Assembly: GCA_965215825.1 (NCBI GenBank) | Contig: CBDCEM010000003.1 | Span: 2,418,001-2,482,000 of the forward strand | Reading direction: 5' to 3' | From: JAWPMT01 sp965215825 | Lineage (GTDB): Bacteria > Bacteroidota > Bacteroidia > Cytophagales > Cyclobacteriaceae | DNA length: 64,000 nt | Shown: piece by piece, positions 9,199-18,016 of the stretch | How positions within the stretch are numbered: position 1 is the first letter of the stretch | Layout: every line of letters begins with the position of its first letter | Notes under the pieces: generated by a model | Database searches by the model: none | Seen by the model: the letters and a program-made list of their open reading frames with translations, nothing else | Told to the model about the DNA's origin: nothing | Position numbers and translations under genes: made by a program

Positions 9199-9957
9199 AT
9201 GGAAATTTTGGGAATCGACATTGGTGGTACGGGCATCAAGGGCGCCATCATTGACACGAATACCGGGGATATGAAAACGGAGAGGTTGCGTATCCCGACA
9301 CCTCAACCAGCCACACCTGGTGCCATGATGGATACCGTCGCTACACTTTGTAAGGAATTCAATTGGTCCGGATACATTGGGGCAGGGTTTCCTGCTGCTA
9401 TTAAGCACAATATTGTTAAGACGGCCTCAAACATCGACAAGTCATGGATTGGACTCAATGCTGCGGATGAGATCGAGAAAGTCACCGGATGCAAGGCAAT
9501 GGTTGTCAATGACGTAGATGCTGCAGGGTATGCGGAAGTTAATTTCGGAGCAGGTAAGAATGTAGATGGCACAGTGATTGTCGCCGCTTTCGGAACGGGG
9601 ATCGGTACGGCAATTTTTACAGAAGGAATACTCCTCCCGAATACAGAACTCGGGCACTTGAGAATGAAAGGCATGATTGCTGAACACTATACCAGTAATT
9701 CAGCACGGGAAAAAGAAGACCTGGACTGGGATACGTTTGGTAAGCGTGTCAATAAATACTTAAAAAGACTGGAATTTCTATTCTGGCCTGATTTGATTGT
9801 ACTTGGCGGTGGCGTTTCTAAGAAATACGAATTGTACAGTCATAAATTTGACCTTGAAACAGAAGTCAAAGCAGCCAAACTCAAAAACCAGGCTGGAATC
9901 ATTGGCGCAGCGATGGCTGCTAAACACGAATTTGTGGAGAAGCGTCTTTCGGAATGA
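9199..9957 (+). CDS. ppgK: Polyphosphate glucokinase (ROK family)
   Basis: A 252-residue ROK-fold sugar kinase. The phosphate-1 loop is GIDIGGTGIKG (5-15), the catalytic-base region NDVDAAGYAE, the phosphate-2 loop AFGTGIGTAIF and the substrate motif ELGHL. ASNIDKSWIG matches the signature segment of polyphosphate-dependent glucokinases of the mycobacterial PPGK type, and the zinc-binding CXCGXXGC motif of other ROK kinases is absent, also as in PPGK. The length fits PPGK (about 250-270). The enzyme phosphorylates glucose to glucose 6-phosphate with polyphosphate and/or ATP in the cytoplasm. It lies close to gnd and zwf-pgl, which use its product, though it is separated from them by nth. Confidence 0.85.
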   Translation: MEILGIDIGGTGIKGAIIDTNTGDMKTERLRIPTPQPATPGAMMDTVATLCKEFNWSGYIGAGFPAAIKHNIVKTASNIDKSWIGLNAADEIEKVTGCKAMVVNDVDAAGYAEVNFGAGKNVDGTVIVAAFGTGIGTAIFTEGILLPNTELGHLRMKGMIAEHYTSNSAREKEDLDWDTFGKRVNKYLKRLEFLFWPDLIVLGGGVSKKYELYSHKFDLETEVKAAKLKNQAGIIGAAMAAKHEFVEKRLSE

Positions 9958-9985
9958 CGTGAATACCCCTCTTGAAAAGAACTTG

Positions 9986-10648
9986 CTACTTCTTTGCCGG
10001 TTTTAAATCAAAATCTTTAAACATCGGTGCCCGCCCGATCTTCGAACAAATGGGACAATTATGAGGATTGTGCCCCCTGGCAGGGCAATACTCCCGACCC
10101 AGAAAAATGATCTGTAAATGAAGCTTATTCCACAATTCTCTTGGAAACAATCGCTTACAATCTTTTTCTGTTTGCTGCACGTTCTTCCCATTGGACAAGT
10201 TCCATCGATAGATAAGTCGATGAATATGAGTATCTACTGGAAATGCCGGTACTCCAAAAGCCTGAGACATCACGACTGAAGCGGTTTTATGTCCCACGGC
10301 AGGCAATCTCTCCAGCGCCTCCATGTCCACCGGCACTTCTCCCCTATGCTCATCAATCAGAATCTGAGACAATTCAGAAATTCCCTTGGATTTCATTGGG
10401 CTTAAACCACATGGTTTAATAATAGCCTTGATTTGCTCAACTGGCACCTTTGCCATGTCATATGGATTATCTGCTACCGCGAAAAGGTCAGGTGTTGTCT
10501 TATTTACTCGCTCATCCGTACATTGTGCAGAAAGTAATACTGCTACTAACAGCGTGTAGGGACTATAATGATCCAGTGGAACGGGTACTTTGGGGTAGAT
10601 CTCCTCCAGGGTACTAATGACAAAATCTACCTTTTCTTGTTTGGTCAT
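9986..10648 (-). CDS. nth: Endonuclease III, with incomplete Fe-S cysteine set
   Basis: A 220-residue HhH-GPD base-excision repair glycosylase/AP lyase for oxidised pyrimidines. The helix-hairpin-helix is LPAVGHKTASVV with catalytic lysine K121, and D139 is in PVDTHIHRL; both align with K120 and D138 of the E. coli enzyme. The C-terminal cluster region reads EYCPARGHNPHNCPICSKIG: only three cysteines (188, 198, 201) in a C-X9-C-X2-C pattern, while the usual [4Fe-4S] pattern is C-X6-C-X2-C-X5-C. The position of the fourth ligand is alanine. The cluster is therefore probably absent or altered. It ends 28 bases from the convergent ppgK stop and lies just downstream of gnd on the same strand. Confidence 0.92.
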   Translation of the reverse strand: MTKQEKVDFVISTLEEIYPKVPVPLDHYSPYTLLVAVLLSAQCTDERVNKTTPDLFAVADNPYDMAKVPVEQIKAIIKPCGLSPMKSKGISELSQILIDEHRGEVPVDMEALERLPAVGHKTASVVMSQAFGVPAFPVDTHIHRLIYRWNLSNGKNVQQTEKDCKRLFPRELWNKLHLQIIFLGREYCPARGHNPHNCPICSKIGRAPMFKDFDLKPAKK

Positions 10649-10673
10649 GAGGTCATTACAAATTCAATTGATA

Positions 10674-12062
10674 TCACCATTCAGTATGGAAAATACCGTC
10701 CTTATCTACCCTTTCATAGGTATGTGAACCAAAATGATCCCTTTGTGCCTGAATAAGATTAAGGGGTAGTCTTTCGGTGGTGAAGGACTGCAAATAATGC
10801 AAACTTGTCCCCAATCCCATCACTGGGATATTATGAGTAATAGCATAAGCTACTACCTCTTTGAAGTCTTCCAGACCTCCTTTTACACCAGAAGCGAAAT
10901 CCTCATCCAAAAGCAGGTTGCTCAAATCGGGAGTCGACTTGTAGGCATTCATCATGTCTTCCAGGATCGCGGAACGAATGATGCACCCACCTCTCCAAAT
11001 CCTGGAAATAGTCGCCAGGTCCAATTCATAGCCATATTCTTCCGAAGCCGCCGCTAATTGGGCCATGCCTTGAGCATAGGCTACAATAAAGGAAACATAA
11101 AGTGCGCTTTCGATTTGATCTACGTTAAGCAAACCACCAGATTTTCCCTTATTACCATAAATTTCCTGAGCTTTAACCCGGTCAGACTTTAGGGCAGATA
11201 AACCTCTCATCGTAACGGCCGCATCTATGCTGGGAACGGCTGTTCCAAGATCCATTGCATTTTGTGAGGTCCATTTACCAGTTCCTTTTTGCTTGGCTTT
11301 GTCCAATATTTTATCAATCAGATCCCCGGGTCCTGCTTCATCTTTCTTAGTAAAAATCTCAGCTGTGATCTCAACTAAAAATGATTGTAAACGTCCTTTA
11401 TTCCATTGTTCAAATATCTCGTGCAATTCTGCGTTGGATTTTCCCAGGCCTGTCCTCATAAGATCATACACTTCTGCGATGAGTTGCATCATCGCATATT
11501 CGATGCCATTGTGGACCATTTTAACATAATTGCCGGCTGAACCATTTCCCATGAAAGCTACACATGGTTCTCCATTTACCTTTGCCGCGGCTGCTTCAAA
11601 GATTGGTTTTACCAATTCATAAGATTCAGTTGAACCTCCAGGCATCATGCTTGGACCAAATCTCGCTCCTTTTGCTCCTCCGGAAACACCTGAACCCATA
11701 AAGTGTATACCCTTGCTTTTCAGGGTGTTATACCTTCTATCTGTGTCTTCATAGAAAGAGTTCCCACCATCGATGATCAAGTCACCTTCTGACAAGTGCG
11801 GTAGCAGGTCTTCAATTACGGCATCCACCACTTTACCAGCGGGAACCAGTAGCATGATTTTTCTGGGTGAATTCAAAGAGCTTATAAACTCACTTTTATC
11901 TGTGGTTCCACTGACTACCTTCCCCGCACCTTCACTTTTCAGTGCAGCTAATTTTTCCGGATCATTATCTAATCCAAAGGCGCTGAAACCATGATCAGCC
12001 ACATTCAAAATGAAATTTCTGCCCATTACACCGAGCCCAACAAGTCCAAAGTCGTAAGTCAT
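10674..12062 (-). CDS. gnd: 6-phosphogluconate dehydrogenase, decarboxylating
   Basis: A 462-residue enzyme close to the usual 465-480. The N-terminal Rossmann motif is GLVGLGVMGRNFILN (6-20), the substrate-binding segment GSGVSGGAKGARFGPS (about 127-142), the catalytic-helix region GNYVKMVHNGIEYAMMQ (about 181-197) and the C-terminal segment TSLHYLQSFTTERLPLNLIQ. It oxidises and decarboxylates 6-phosphogluconate to ribulose 5-phosphate, reducing NADP, in the cytosol. It is divergent from zwf-pgl across 175 bases, so all three oxidative pentose phosphate genes meet at one control region. nth lies 25 bases downstream on the same strand and may be co-transcribed. Confidence 0.95.
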   Translation of the reverse strand: MTYDFGLVGLGVMGRNFILNVADHGFSAFGLDNDPEKLAALKSEGAGKVVSGTTDKSEFISSLNSPRKIMLLVPAGKVVDAVIEDLLPHLSEGDLIIDGGNSFYEDTDRRYNTLKSKGIHFMGSGVSGGAKGARFGPSMMPGGSTESYELVKPIFEAAAAKVNGEPCVAFMGNGSAGNYVKMVHNGIEYAMMQLIAEVYDLMRTGLGKSNAELHEIFEQWNKGRLQSFLVEITAEIFTKKDEAGPGDLIDKILDKAKQKGTGKWTSQNAMDLGTAVPSIDAAVTMRGLSALKSDRVKAQEIYGNKGKSGGLLNVDQIESALYVSFIVAYAQGMAQLAAASEEYGYELDLATISRIWRGGCIIRSAILEDMMNAYKSTPDLSNLLLDEDFASGVKGGLEDFKEVVAYAITHNIPVMGLGTSLHYLQSFTTERLPLNLIQAQRDHFGSHTYERVDKDGIFHTEW

Positions 12063-12237
12063 AATCTTATATCAAAGAAATCAATCAGTCGAGGTATGAT
12101 TTCAGGTTGAAGTTTAATCTCATATTTGCAGGAACTAAAACCATGAATCTGCCCTATCTTAGTTGCTCGGGATTACTCATCGTTTTCAATTTTCCAGCGC
12201 ACAAATAACTCGATATCGTACTTAAAATCATAACCAA

Positions 12238-13761
12238 ATGAAAAAAATCGAAAACCAGGTATTTACAATTTTCGGTGCCTCCGGCGACCTTACAACCAGA
12301 AAACTTATACCTGCAGTTTTCAATTTGTTCAAGGAGAAGATGCTTCCTGAACAATTCACGATACTAGGTATTGGACGGACATCATTCGAAAATGATGATT
12401 ACAGGCAAAAAGTCGTCTTTGAGAACTCATTTCTTAAAAAAGAGGATGTTTCCGATACCGAGTTGAAAGAGTTTGCAAAAATGATTCAGTATCAAACCTT
12501 AAAGAACCGGGACGCTGAAGCATTCCAAACTTTGAAAGCAAGGCTGGACGATATAAATACCTCAGAAGGTACTAATGGGAACTTTATATTTTATTTAAGT
12601 ACCCCACCTAGCTTATATGCGGAAATTGCAAAAGGACTGGCTTCCGTTGGTTTGAATAAAGAGAAGAGCGGTTGGAGACACCTGATCATTGAGAAACCTT
12701 TCGGCTATAGTCTTTCTACGGCCAGGGAATTGAATCGTGAACTCAAAAAATGCTTCAAAGAGAAGCAGATCTATCGCATCGATCATTACCTGGGGAAAGA
12801 GACGGTACAAAATCTGTTTGTGATGCGGTTTGCGAACAGCATTTTCGAGCCGCTTTGGAATCGCAATTACATCCATCGTGTAGAGATCACAAACGCTGAA
12901 AGTGTAGGTGTCGAAAAAAGAGGTGGGTATTATGACGGTTCAGGGGCTTTGCGGGATATGCTTCAAAATCACTTGTTGCAACTTATTTCACTGGTTGCAA
13001 TGGAACCCCCGGTCAGGGTCGATGCTGATTCCATAAGAAATGAGAAATTAAAGCTTTTCCAATCCCTTAGGCCCATGAGCCCGGAGGATATCAAAGAAAA
13101 TGTAATCCGTGGGCAATACATGTCATCTGATATCAAGGGTGATCATTTACAAGGATATCGAGAAGAAGAAGGTGTTGATCCTGAATCCAGGACTGAGACG
13201 TTCGTGGCCATGAAGTTCTTTATTGATAACTGGAGATGGGCAGATGTTCCTTTTTATATACGGACTGGAAAGCGGTTACCTACGAGAGTATCTGAGGTGG
13301 TCATCCATTTCAAACCCAACCATTACCACCTGTTTGGACAGTCAGACGTGAACAATTCGCAAAACATGCTGGTGTTACGCATTCAGCCCAATGAAGGTAT
13401 TTTGATGAAAGTCGGATTGAAAGTTCCTGGAGCAGGCTTTCAGGTCGAAAACGTCAATATGGATTTTCTTTATGATGATTTAGCCGATGCGTATGTCCCC
13501 GAAGCTTACGAACGACTGTTAATGGATGCCATGCAAGGAGATGCAACTTTATATGCCCGGGGAGATAGTGTTGAGGCCGCATGGGCTTTTGTAGATCCGA
13601 TTCTGGAAGCCTGGAAAAATGATGATTCAATACCCATTTACGGATATCCTGCCGGAACGTGGGGGCCGGAGAATGCTGGAGATTTGATCGATGGTGATCG
13701 AATGAATTGGAGAAATCCATGTAAGAATTTAACAAATGATGGCAATTTTTGTGAGCTATGA
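12238..13761 (+). CDS. zwf: Glucose-6-phosphate 1-dehydrogenase
   Basis: A 507-residue enzyme of normal length. The coenzyme-binding motif is FGASGDLTTRKLIPAVFNLF (13-32) and the active-site signature RIDHYLGKETVQN (about 180-192) contains the catalytic histidine and substrate lysine. Other family blocks are EKPFGYSL, RGGYYDGSGALRDMLQNHL and PFYIRTGKRLP. It catalyses the first, committed step of the oxidative pentose phosphate pathway. The stop codon overlaps the ATG of pgl by four bases (ATGA), so the two are translationally coupled. Confidence 0.96.
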   Translation: MKKIENQVFTIFGASGDLTTRKLIPAVFNLFKEKMLPEQFTILGIGRTSFENDDYRQKVVFENSFLKKEDVSDTELKEFAKMIQYQTLKNRDAEAFQTLKARLDDINTSEGTNGNFIFYLSTPPSLYAEIAKGLASVGLNKEKSGWRHLIIEKPFGYSLSTARELNRELKKCFKEKQIYRIDHYLGKETVQNLFVMRFANSIFEPLWNRNYIHRVEITNAESVGVEKRGGYYDGSGALRDMLQNHLLQLISLVAMEPPVRVDADSIRNEKLKLFQSLRPMSPEDIKENVIRGQYMSSDIKGDHLQGYREEEGVDPESRTETFVAMKFFIDNWRWADVPFYIRTGKRLPTRVSEVVIHFKPNHYHLFGQSDVNNSQNMLVLRIQPNEGILMKVGLKVPGAGFQVENVNMDFLYDDLADAYVPEAYERLLMDAMQGDATLYARGDSVEAAWAFVDPILEAWKNDDSIPIYGYPAGTWGPENAGDLIDGDRMNWRNPCKNLTNDGNFCEL

Positions 13762-14471
13762 AAAAAGACATTAGGGTATTTGATGATAATACTGCCGTAG
13801 CACAAGCATTTGCTGACTTCCTGGTAACTTTTACAAAGGGACGAACCAAAACGACTATTGCATTGTCTGGTGGATCTACACCTAAGGTCTTGTTTCGGAT
13901 TCTCGCCGAGCACTACCTGGACAAGATTGATTGGAAAACCATTCATTTCTTCTGGGGCGATGAAAGGTGCGTGCCTGCTGACGATTCGGACAGCAATTAT
14001 GGCATGGCGAAATCACTACTGTTTGATCATGTAAACATAGATCATAGTAAAGTTCACCGAGTTCGGGGTGAAAACGACCCTGAAGTGGAAGCAACACGTT
14101 ATGGCGCCCTTATTACTGAAGTGTGTCAGATCAAGAATGGTTTACCTTCCATCGATTTGATGATTTTAGGAATGGGAGATGATGGTCACACCGCTTCAAT
14201 ATTCCCACATCAGATGGACCTATTACAATCAAGAGAAATTTGTGCGGTGGCAGATCATCCGGTAACCGGGCAAAAACGAGTAACTATCTCAGGACCTACA
14301 CTGAACAATTCACAAACGGTAGCTTTTTTGGTAACTGGAGGGAATAAGGCCGATAAAGTTCACACTATACTTAAAAATAGAGAAGATAGTATGCGATTTC
14401 CCGCCGCACATATCACTGGCCAGAAACAACTTTGGTTTCTGGATAAGGCTGCATCTTCTCTATTGGAATAA
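13758..14471 (+). CDS. pgl: 6-phosphogluconolactonase
   Basis: A 237-residue member of the SugarP isomerase-like lactonase family. Visible blocks are IALSGGSTPKVLFRIL (about 36-51), HFFWGDERCVPADDSDSNYG (about 68-87), LMILGMGDDGHTASIFPH (about 134-151) and RVTISGPTLNNSQTVAFLV. It hydrolyses 6-phosphogluconolactone to 6-phosphogluconate between the zwf and gnd steps. Its ATG overlaps the zwf stop by four bases. The biotin carboxylase gene follows after 66 bases. Confidence 0.94.
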   Translation: MKKDIRVFDDNTAVAQAFADFLVTFTKGRTKTTIALSGGSTPKVLFRILAEHYLDKIDWKTIHFFWGDERCVPADDSDSNYGMAKSLLFDHVNIDHSKVHRVRGENDPEVEATRYGALITEVCQIKNGLPSIDLMILGMGDDGHTASIFPHQMDLLQSREICAVADHPVTGQKRVTISGPTLNNSQTVAFLVTGGNKADKVHTILKNREDSMRFPAAHITGQKQLWFLDKAASSLLE

Positions 14472-14537
14472 CGATCACTTATCCTAGATTCCTTTATTTT
14501 GCCGGACAAATTAACTTGCGGCACGATTAATCTTGAC

Positions 14538-16031
14538 ATGACCCAAAAAATCCATAAAATACTAGTAGCAAATCGCGGAGAAATAGCCCTTCGAATCATG
14601 AGAAGTGCTAAAAGTGTAGGAATAAGTACTGTAGCTGTCTACAGCGATGCTGATAAGCATGCGCCTTTTGCTCGTTTTGCGGACGAAAGTGTATGCATAG
14701 GCCCACCACCTTCTTCAGAATCCTACCTGCGAATTGAGAAGATCATTGAGGTATGTAAAAAATTGAACGTAGATGCTGTACACCCCGGATATGGATTTCT
14801 ATCGGAGAATGCAGCTTTTGCTCATGCACTGGAGAAAGAGAATATCAATTTTATCGGACCATCAGCGGATGCGATCCAAACCATGGGCGATAAAATTTCG
14901 GCTAAACAAACGGTTGGAAAGTTTGGTGTACCATTGGTTCCCGGAATGGATAAACCCATTGAGGATGTTGCAGAAGCCCGAGGCATTGCTAAGGAAATTG
15001 GGTATCCGGTATTGGTAAAAGCGAGCGCTGGCGGCGGTGGAAAGGGAATGAGGATCGTTCACAAGGATGAAGATTTCGAGGAAGAAATGAAGCGAGCCAT
15101 GAGTGAAGCCCAAAATGCTTTTGGTAATGGTGCCGTCTTTGTTGAGAAATTCATCATGGCTCCAAAACATATCGAAGTTCAGATCATAGGTGATAAACAT
15201 GGAAACCTGGTTCATTTATTCGAACGAGACTGTAGTGTTCAACGGAGACATCAAAAAGTTGTAGAAGAAGCACCTTCCGCTATTCTTAATCACGATGAAC
15301 GAATGGCTATTGGAGAAGCTGCACTTAATGTGGCGAGGGCTTGCGATTATTACAATGCAGGTACTGTGGAGTTCATCATGGATGAAAACAAAGATTTCTA
15401 CTTTTTGGAAATGAATACACGCCTGCAAGTTGAACACCCGGTGACCGAACAAATCACTGGTGTTGACCTGGTACAAGAGCAAATCCGGGTAGCAGAAGGG
15501 CATCCTTTGTCCATCGAACAAAAGGACTTGAAAGTCAATGGACATAGCATTGAAATCAGGGTATACGCAGAAGACCCAAAAAACAACTTCGCTCCTTCCA
15601 TCGGAAACCTGGAAGTGTACCGAAAACCAGAAGGTGAAGGAATTCGACTGGATGACGGATATGAACAGGGACAAGACATTCCGATTTACTACGACCCGAT
15701 GATTGCCAAATTGGTAGCAACAGGTTCGAATCGTGAGGAAGCTATTGAACGTTTATTGCAGGCAATCAAAGACTATCGAATTATTGGTGTAAAGACTACA
15801 CTCCCGTTTTGTGAATTCGTATTACAGCACGAAGCATTTCGAACTGGAAATTTCACAACAAAATTCGTTGAACAATATTTCACACCCGAAGTACTGGATG
15901 TCGAACATGATCCGGAAGTTATCGATGTAGCTTTGACTGTTTCGGCGTTCCTTGATCAAGCCAGAGATCAACGGCTGATGCCTCAGGTACCATCAAATTC
16001 CTCTAATTGGAAGGCTCGTCTTAGAAATTAA
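14538..16031 (+). CDS. accC: Biotin carboxylase subunit (acetyl-/acyl-CoA carboxylase)
   Basis: A 497-residue ATP-grasp carboxylase. I start it at the ATG at 14538 (MTQKIHKILVANRGEIALRI) because the family begins a few residues before LVANRGEIA; a TTG 13 codons earlier adds an unconserved tail. Key segments are ADKHAPFARFADE, HPGYGFLSENAAFA, the glycine-rich ATP loop KASAGGGGKGMRI, FVEKFI, HIEVQIIGD and the catalytic EMNTRLQVEHPVTEQ. It carboxylates the biotin of a carrier protein using bicarbonate and ATP. It is about 50 residues longer than E. coli AccC. No biotin carrier or carboxyltransferase gene is next to it, so it may serve a remote acetyl- or propionyl-CoA carboxylase. The downstream DUF1015 gene starts one base after its stop. 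Confidence 0.9.
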   Translation: MTQKIHKILVANRGEIALRIMRSAKSVGISTVAVYSDADKHAPFARFADESVCIGPPPSSESYLRIEKIIEVCKKLNVDAVHPGYGFLSENAAFAHALEKENINFIGPSADAIQTMGDKISAKQTVGKFGVPLVPGMDKPIEDVAEARGIAKEIGYPVLVKASAGGGGKGMRIVHKDEDFEEEMKRAMSEAQNAFGNGAVFVEKFIMAPKHIEVQIIGDKHGNLVHLFERDCSVQRRHQKVVEEAPSAILNHDERMAIGEAALNVARACDYYNAGTVEFIMDENKDFYFLEMNTRLQVEHPVTEQITGVDLVQEQIRVAEGHPLSIEQKDLKVNGHSIEIRVYAEDPKNNFAPSIGNLEVYRKPEGEGIRLDDGYEQGQDIPIYYDPMIAKLVATGSNREEAIERLLQAIKDYRIIGVKTTLPFCEFVLQHEAFRTGNFTTKFVEQYFTPEVLDVEHDPEVIDVALTVSAFLDQARDQRLMPQVPSNSSNWKARLRN

Positions 16032-16032
16032 T

Positions 16033-17331
16033 ATGGCTGAAATTCGACCATTTAAGGCTTGGCGATATAACGCTGACCTTAGCAATAACATAGAAAATCT
16101 AACTTCACCTCTGTTCGATGTGGTTTCACAGCGACAAAGGCAGGCGTTGTATGAAAATCCCGTCAACAGTGTCCATCTTTCTGTTCCCGATGGTGATGAT
16201 CCTGCGGACTTAGCAGCTGAGACATTGAGTGAATGGAAGGAAAAAGGTGTATTGAAGCAAGATCACCTACCGGGTATATATGTCTATTTTCAAAAATTCG
16301 CATTACCCGGTGGCGATCATATTTATGTTCGCAAAGGTTTCATTTGTATGATCCGAATCCATGATTGGTCGGAACAAGTGATTCTGAGACACGAAAACAC
16401 GATGCCTCATTCAGTCAGTGACAGAGAGACATTGTTGTCCAATACCGGCCTTAATGTCTCTGCTACACATGGCCTTTATACCGACGAGGACCGGCAGCTC
16501 GAATCGTTGTTAGAGGAGAGTATGATAAATCCGATCTACGAAGTAGAAAACTATCAGGGAGTAACAGATTATCTGAGTGTTATTCAGGATCGGGCAGCAA
16601 TTTCAAAAATCATCTCGGTACTCAGGGAAAAGCAGATCATTCTGGCAGATGGTCATCACAGATACGAAGGCTCTCTGGCGCACTATAAACGTCGGAAAGC
16701 TGGCAATGAGAAACACACTGGAGAAGAAGGGTACAACTTTCATATGATGTATCTCACCAATACCGATGCTCATGACCTTAGAATCTTACCAACGCACCGT
16801 CTGATCAATGGACATCCGGTTCAGGAGGAAAATTTCCTGGGCAAGCTTCAGGAAGATTTCATCGTGAAACCCGTTGAAAACCCCTTCGAAATCAACGAAA
16901 TAATTCTTGGGAAACAATGGGCCTTTGGCTTGTTGATTGGTGATAATGCTTATAAAATACGATTGAAACCAGACAAGATCAGTACCATGTCCTGGTCGTT
17001 CCCGTCAGAAATTAAGGAGTTGGACCTCACCGTCATGCATTACTTCATTTTTGAGAAATTATTGGGAATACCTGGAAAGCTCCAGCGTGAATCCAGAGAG
17101 ATCAGCTTTGAAAGGAACTTCACCGCCTGTTTGCAAGAGGTTGTTACGGGTAATGCGAATTTTGCAGTTATCACAAAGGACATATCTATTGATACCGTTA
17201 AATCGGTTTGCTACAGTGGCTATACAATGCCACAAAAATCAACCTACTTCTACCCTAAAGTTATTTGCGGGTTTTTATTTGGTTCAATTTTAGATGATGA
17301 GTTCCACTCTCCGTTTGATTCTAGCTTCTAA
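16033..17331 (+). CDS. DUF1015 family protein
   Basis: A 432-residue protein of the DUF1015 family, recognised by its N-terminal MAEIRPFKAWRYN, the segment PVNSVHLSVP, and the central ILADGHHRYEGSLAHYK, where the GHHRYE block is the family's most conserved feature. The family has no firmly established reaction; in some genomes it lies beside serine or phosphoglycerate metabolism genes. No signal peptide. It follows accC by one base and its last 38 bases overlap the start of maf in another frame, so the three genes are probably one transcript. The product is a few residues longer than typical, the extra lying in the overlap. Confidence 0.85.
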   Translation: MAEIRPFKAWRYNADLSNNIENLTSPLFDVVSQRQRQALYENPVNSVHLSVPDGDDPADLAAETLSEWKEKGVLKQDHLPGIYVYFQKFALPGGDHIYVRKGFICMIRIHDWSEQVILRHENTMPHSVSDRETLLSNTGLNVSATHGLYTDEDRQLESLLEESMINPIYEVENYQGVTDYLSVIQDRAAISKIISVLREKQIILADGHHRYEGSLAHYKRRKAGNEKHTGEEGYNFHMMYLTNTDAHDLRILPTHRLINGHPVQEENFLGKLQEDFIVKPVENPFEINEIILGKQWAFGLLIGDNAYKIRLKPDKISTMSWSFPSEIKELDLTVMHYFIFEKLLGIPGKLQRESREISFERNFTACLQEVVTGNANFAVITKDISIDTVKSVCYSGYTMPQKSTYFYPKVICGFLFGSILDDEFHSPFDSSF

Positions 17332-17872
17332 TTCGCCTCGGCGAAAGCAATTGCTTTCAGAGCTAGGTTTTGAATTTACAGTCAGAACATGCCAGGTCGA
17401 TGAAGATTTCCCTGATGATATGCTTCCTGGTGAAGTCGCCGAATACCTGGCCAGGAAGAAAAACAAAGCCAATCGTGAGATTGCCAGTACAGGTGAGGTC
17501 GTGATAACAGCAGATACGGTCGTGATCAGAGATCGGGACATATTGAATAAACCCGAAGATGTACAAGAAGCTTATGACATGATCAAGAGCTTATCTGGCA
17601 GAGCGCATGATGTGGTGACTGGTGTTTGCATTTCAAATCATGAGCAGGTCAATAGCTTTTCGGTAAAAACAACGGTCCACTTCGCAGAACTCTCTGATGA
17701 AGAAATCTATCATTACATTGAGATTGCCAAACCTTTTGACAAGGCCGGTGCCTACGGAATTCAGGAATGGATTGGCCTTATTGGTGTTACACGCCTTGAA
17801 GGATCTTACTCAAATGTGGTAGGCCTGCCTACGAGGGAGGTTTATGAAGCCTTAATTGAATTGGGTTTGTAG
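17294..17872 (+). CDS. maf: Maf-like nucleoside triphosphate pyrophosphatase
   Basis: A 192-residue Maf protein. The signature LILASNSPRRKQLLSELG (about 7-24) is complete, followed by the VDEDFPD region, ADTVVIRDRDILNKPED (about 77-93), SLSGRAHDVVTGV and KAGAYGIQEW. Maf proteins hydrolyse non-canonical or excess nucleoside triphosphates (dTTP, UTP or modified pyrimidines) to monophosphates and pyrophosphate. Two ATGs lie in tandem at 17294 and 17297. The start is inside the end of the DUF1015 gene, an overlap of 38 bases, suggesting coupled translation. Confidence 0.93.
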   Translation: MMSSTLRLILASNSPRRKQLLSELGFEFTVRTCQVDEDFPDDMLPGEVAEYLARKKNKANREIASTGEVVITADTVVIRDRDILNKPEDVQEAYDMIKSLSGRAHDVVTGVCISNHEQVNSFSVKTTVHFAELSDEEIYHYIEIAKPFDKAGAYGIQEWIGLIGVTRLEGSYSNVVGLPTREVYEALIELGL

Positions 17873-18016
17873 CTAGTATTGGGGAATAAGTTTATTGTTG
17901 TGCCGGTGACAGCCACTTAGTTACCTATCAAATGAAATGTTAAAATTTCAAGTTTCAACATAAAATTATGATGTTTTTGTGTAGTGTTGTTATTCGCTTA
18001 CAACACTTAACTCGTC

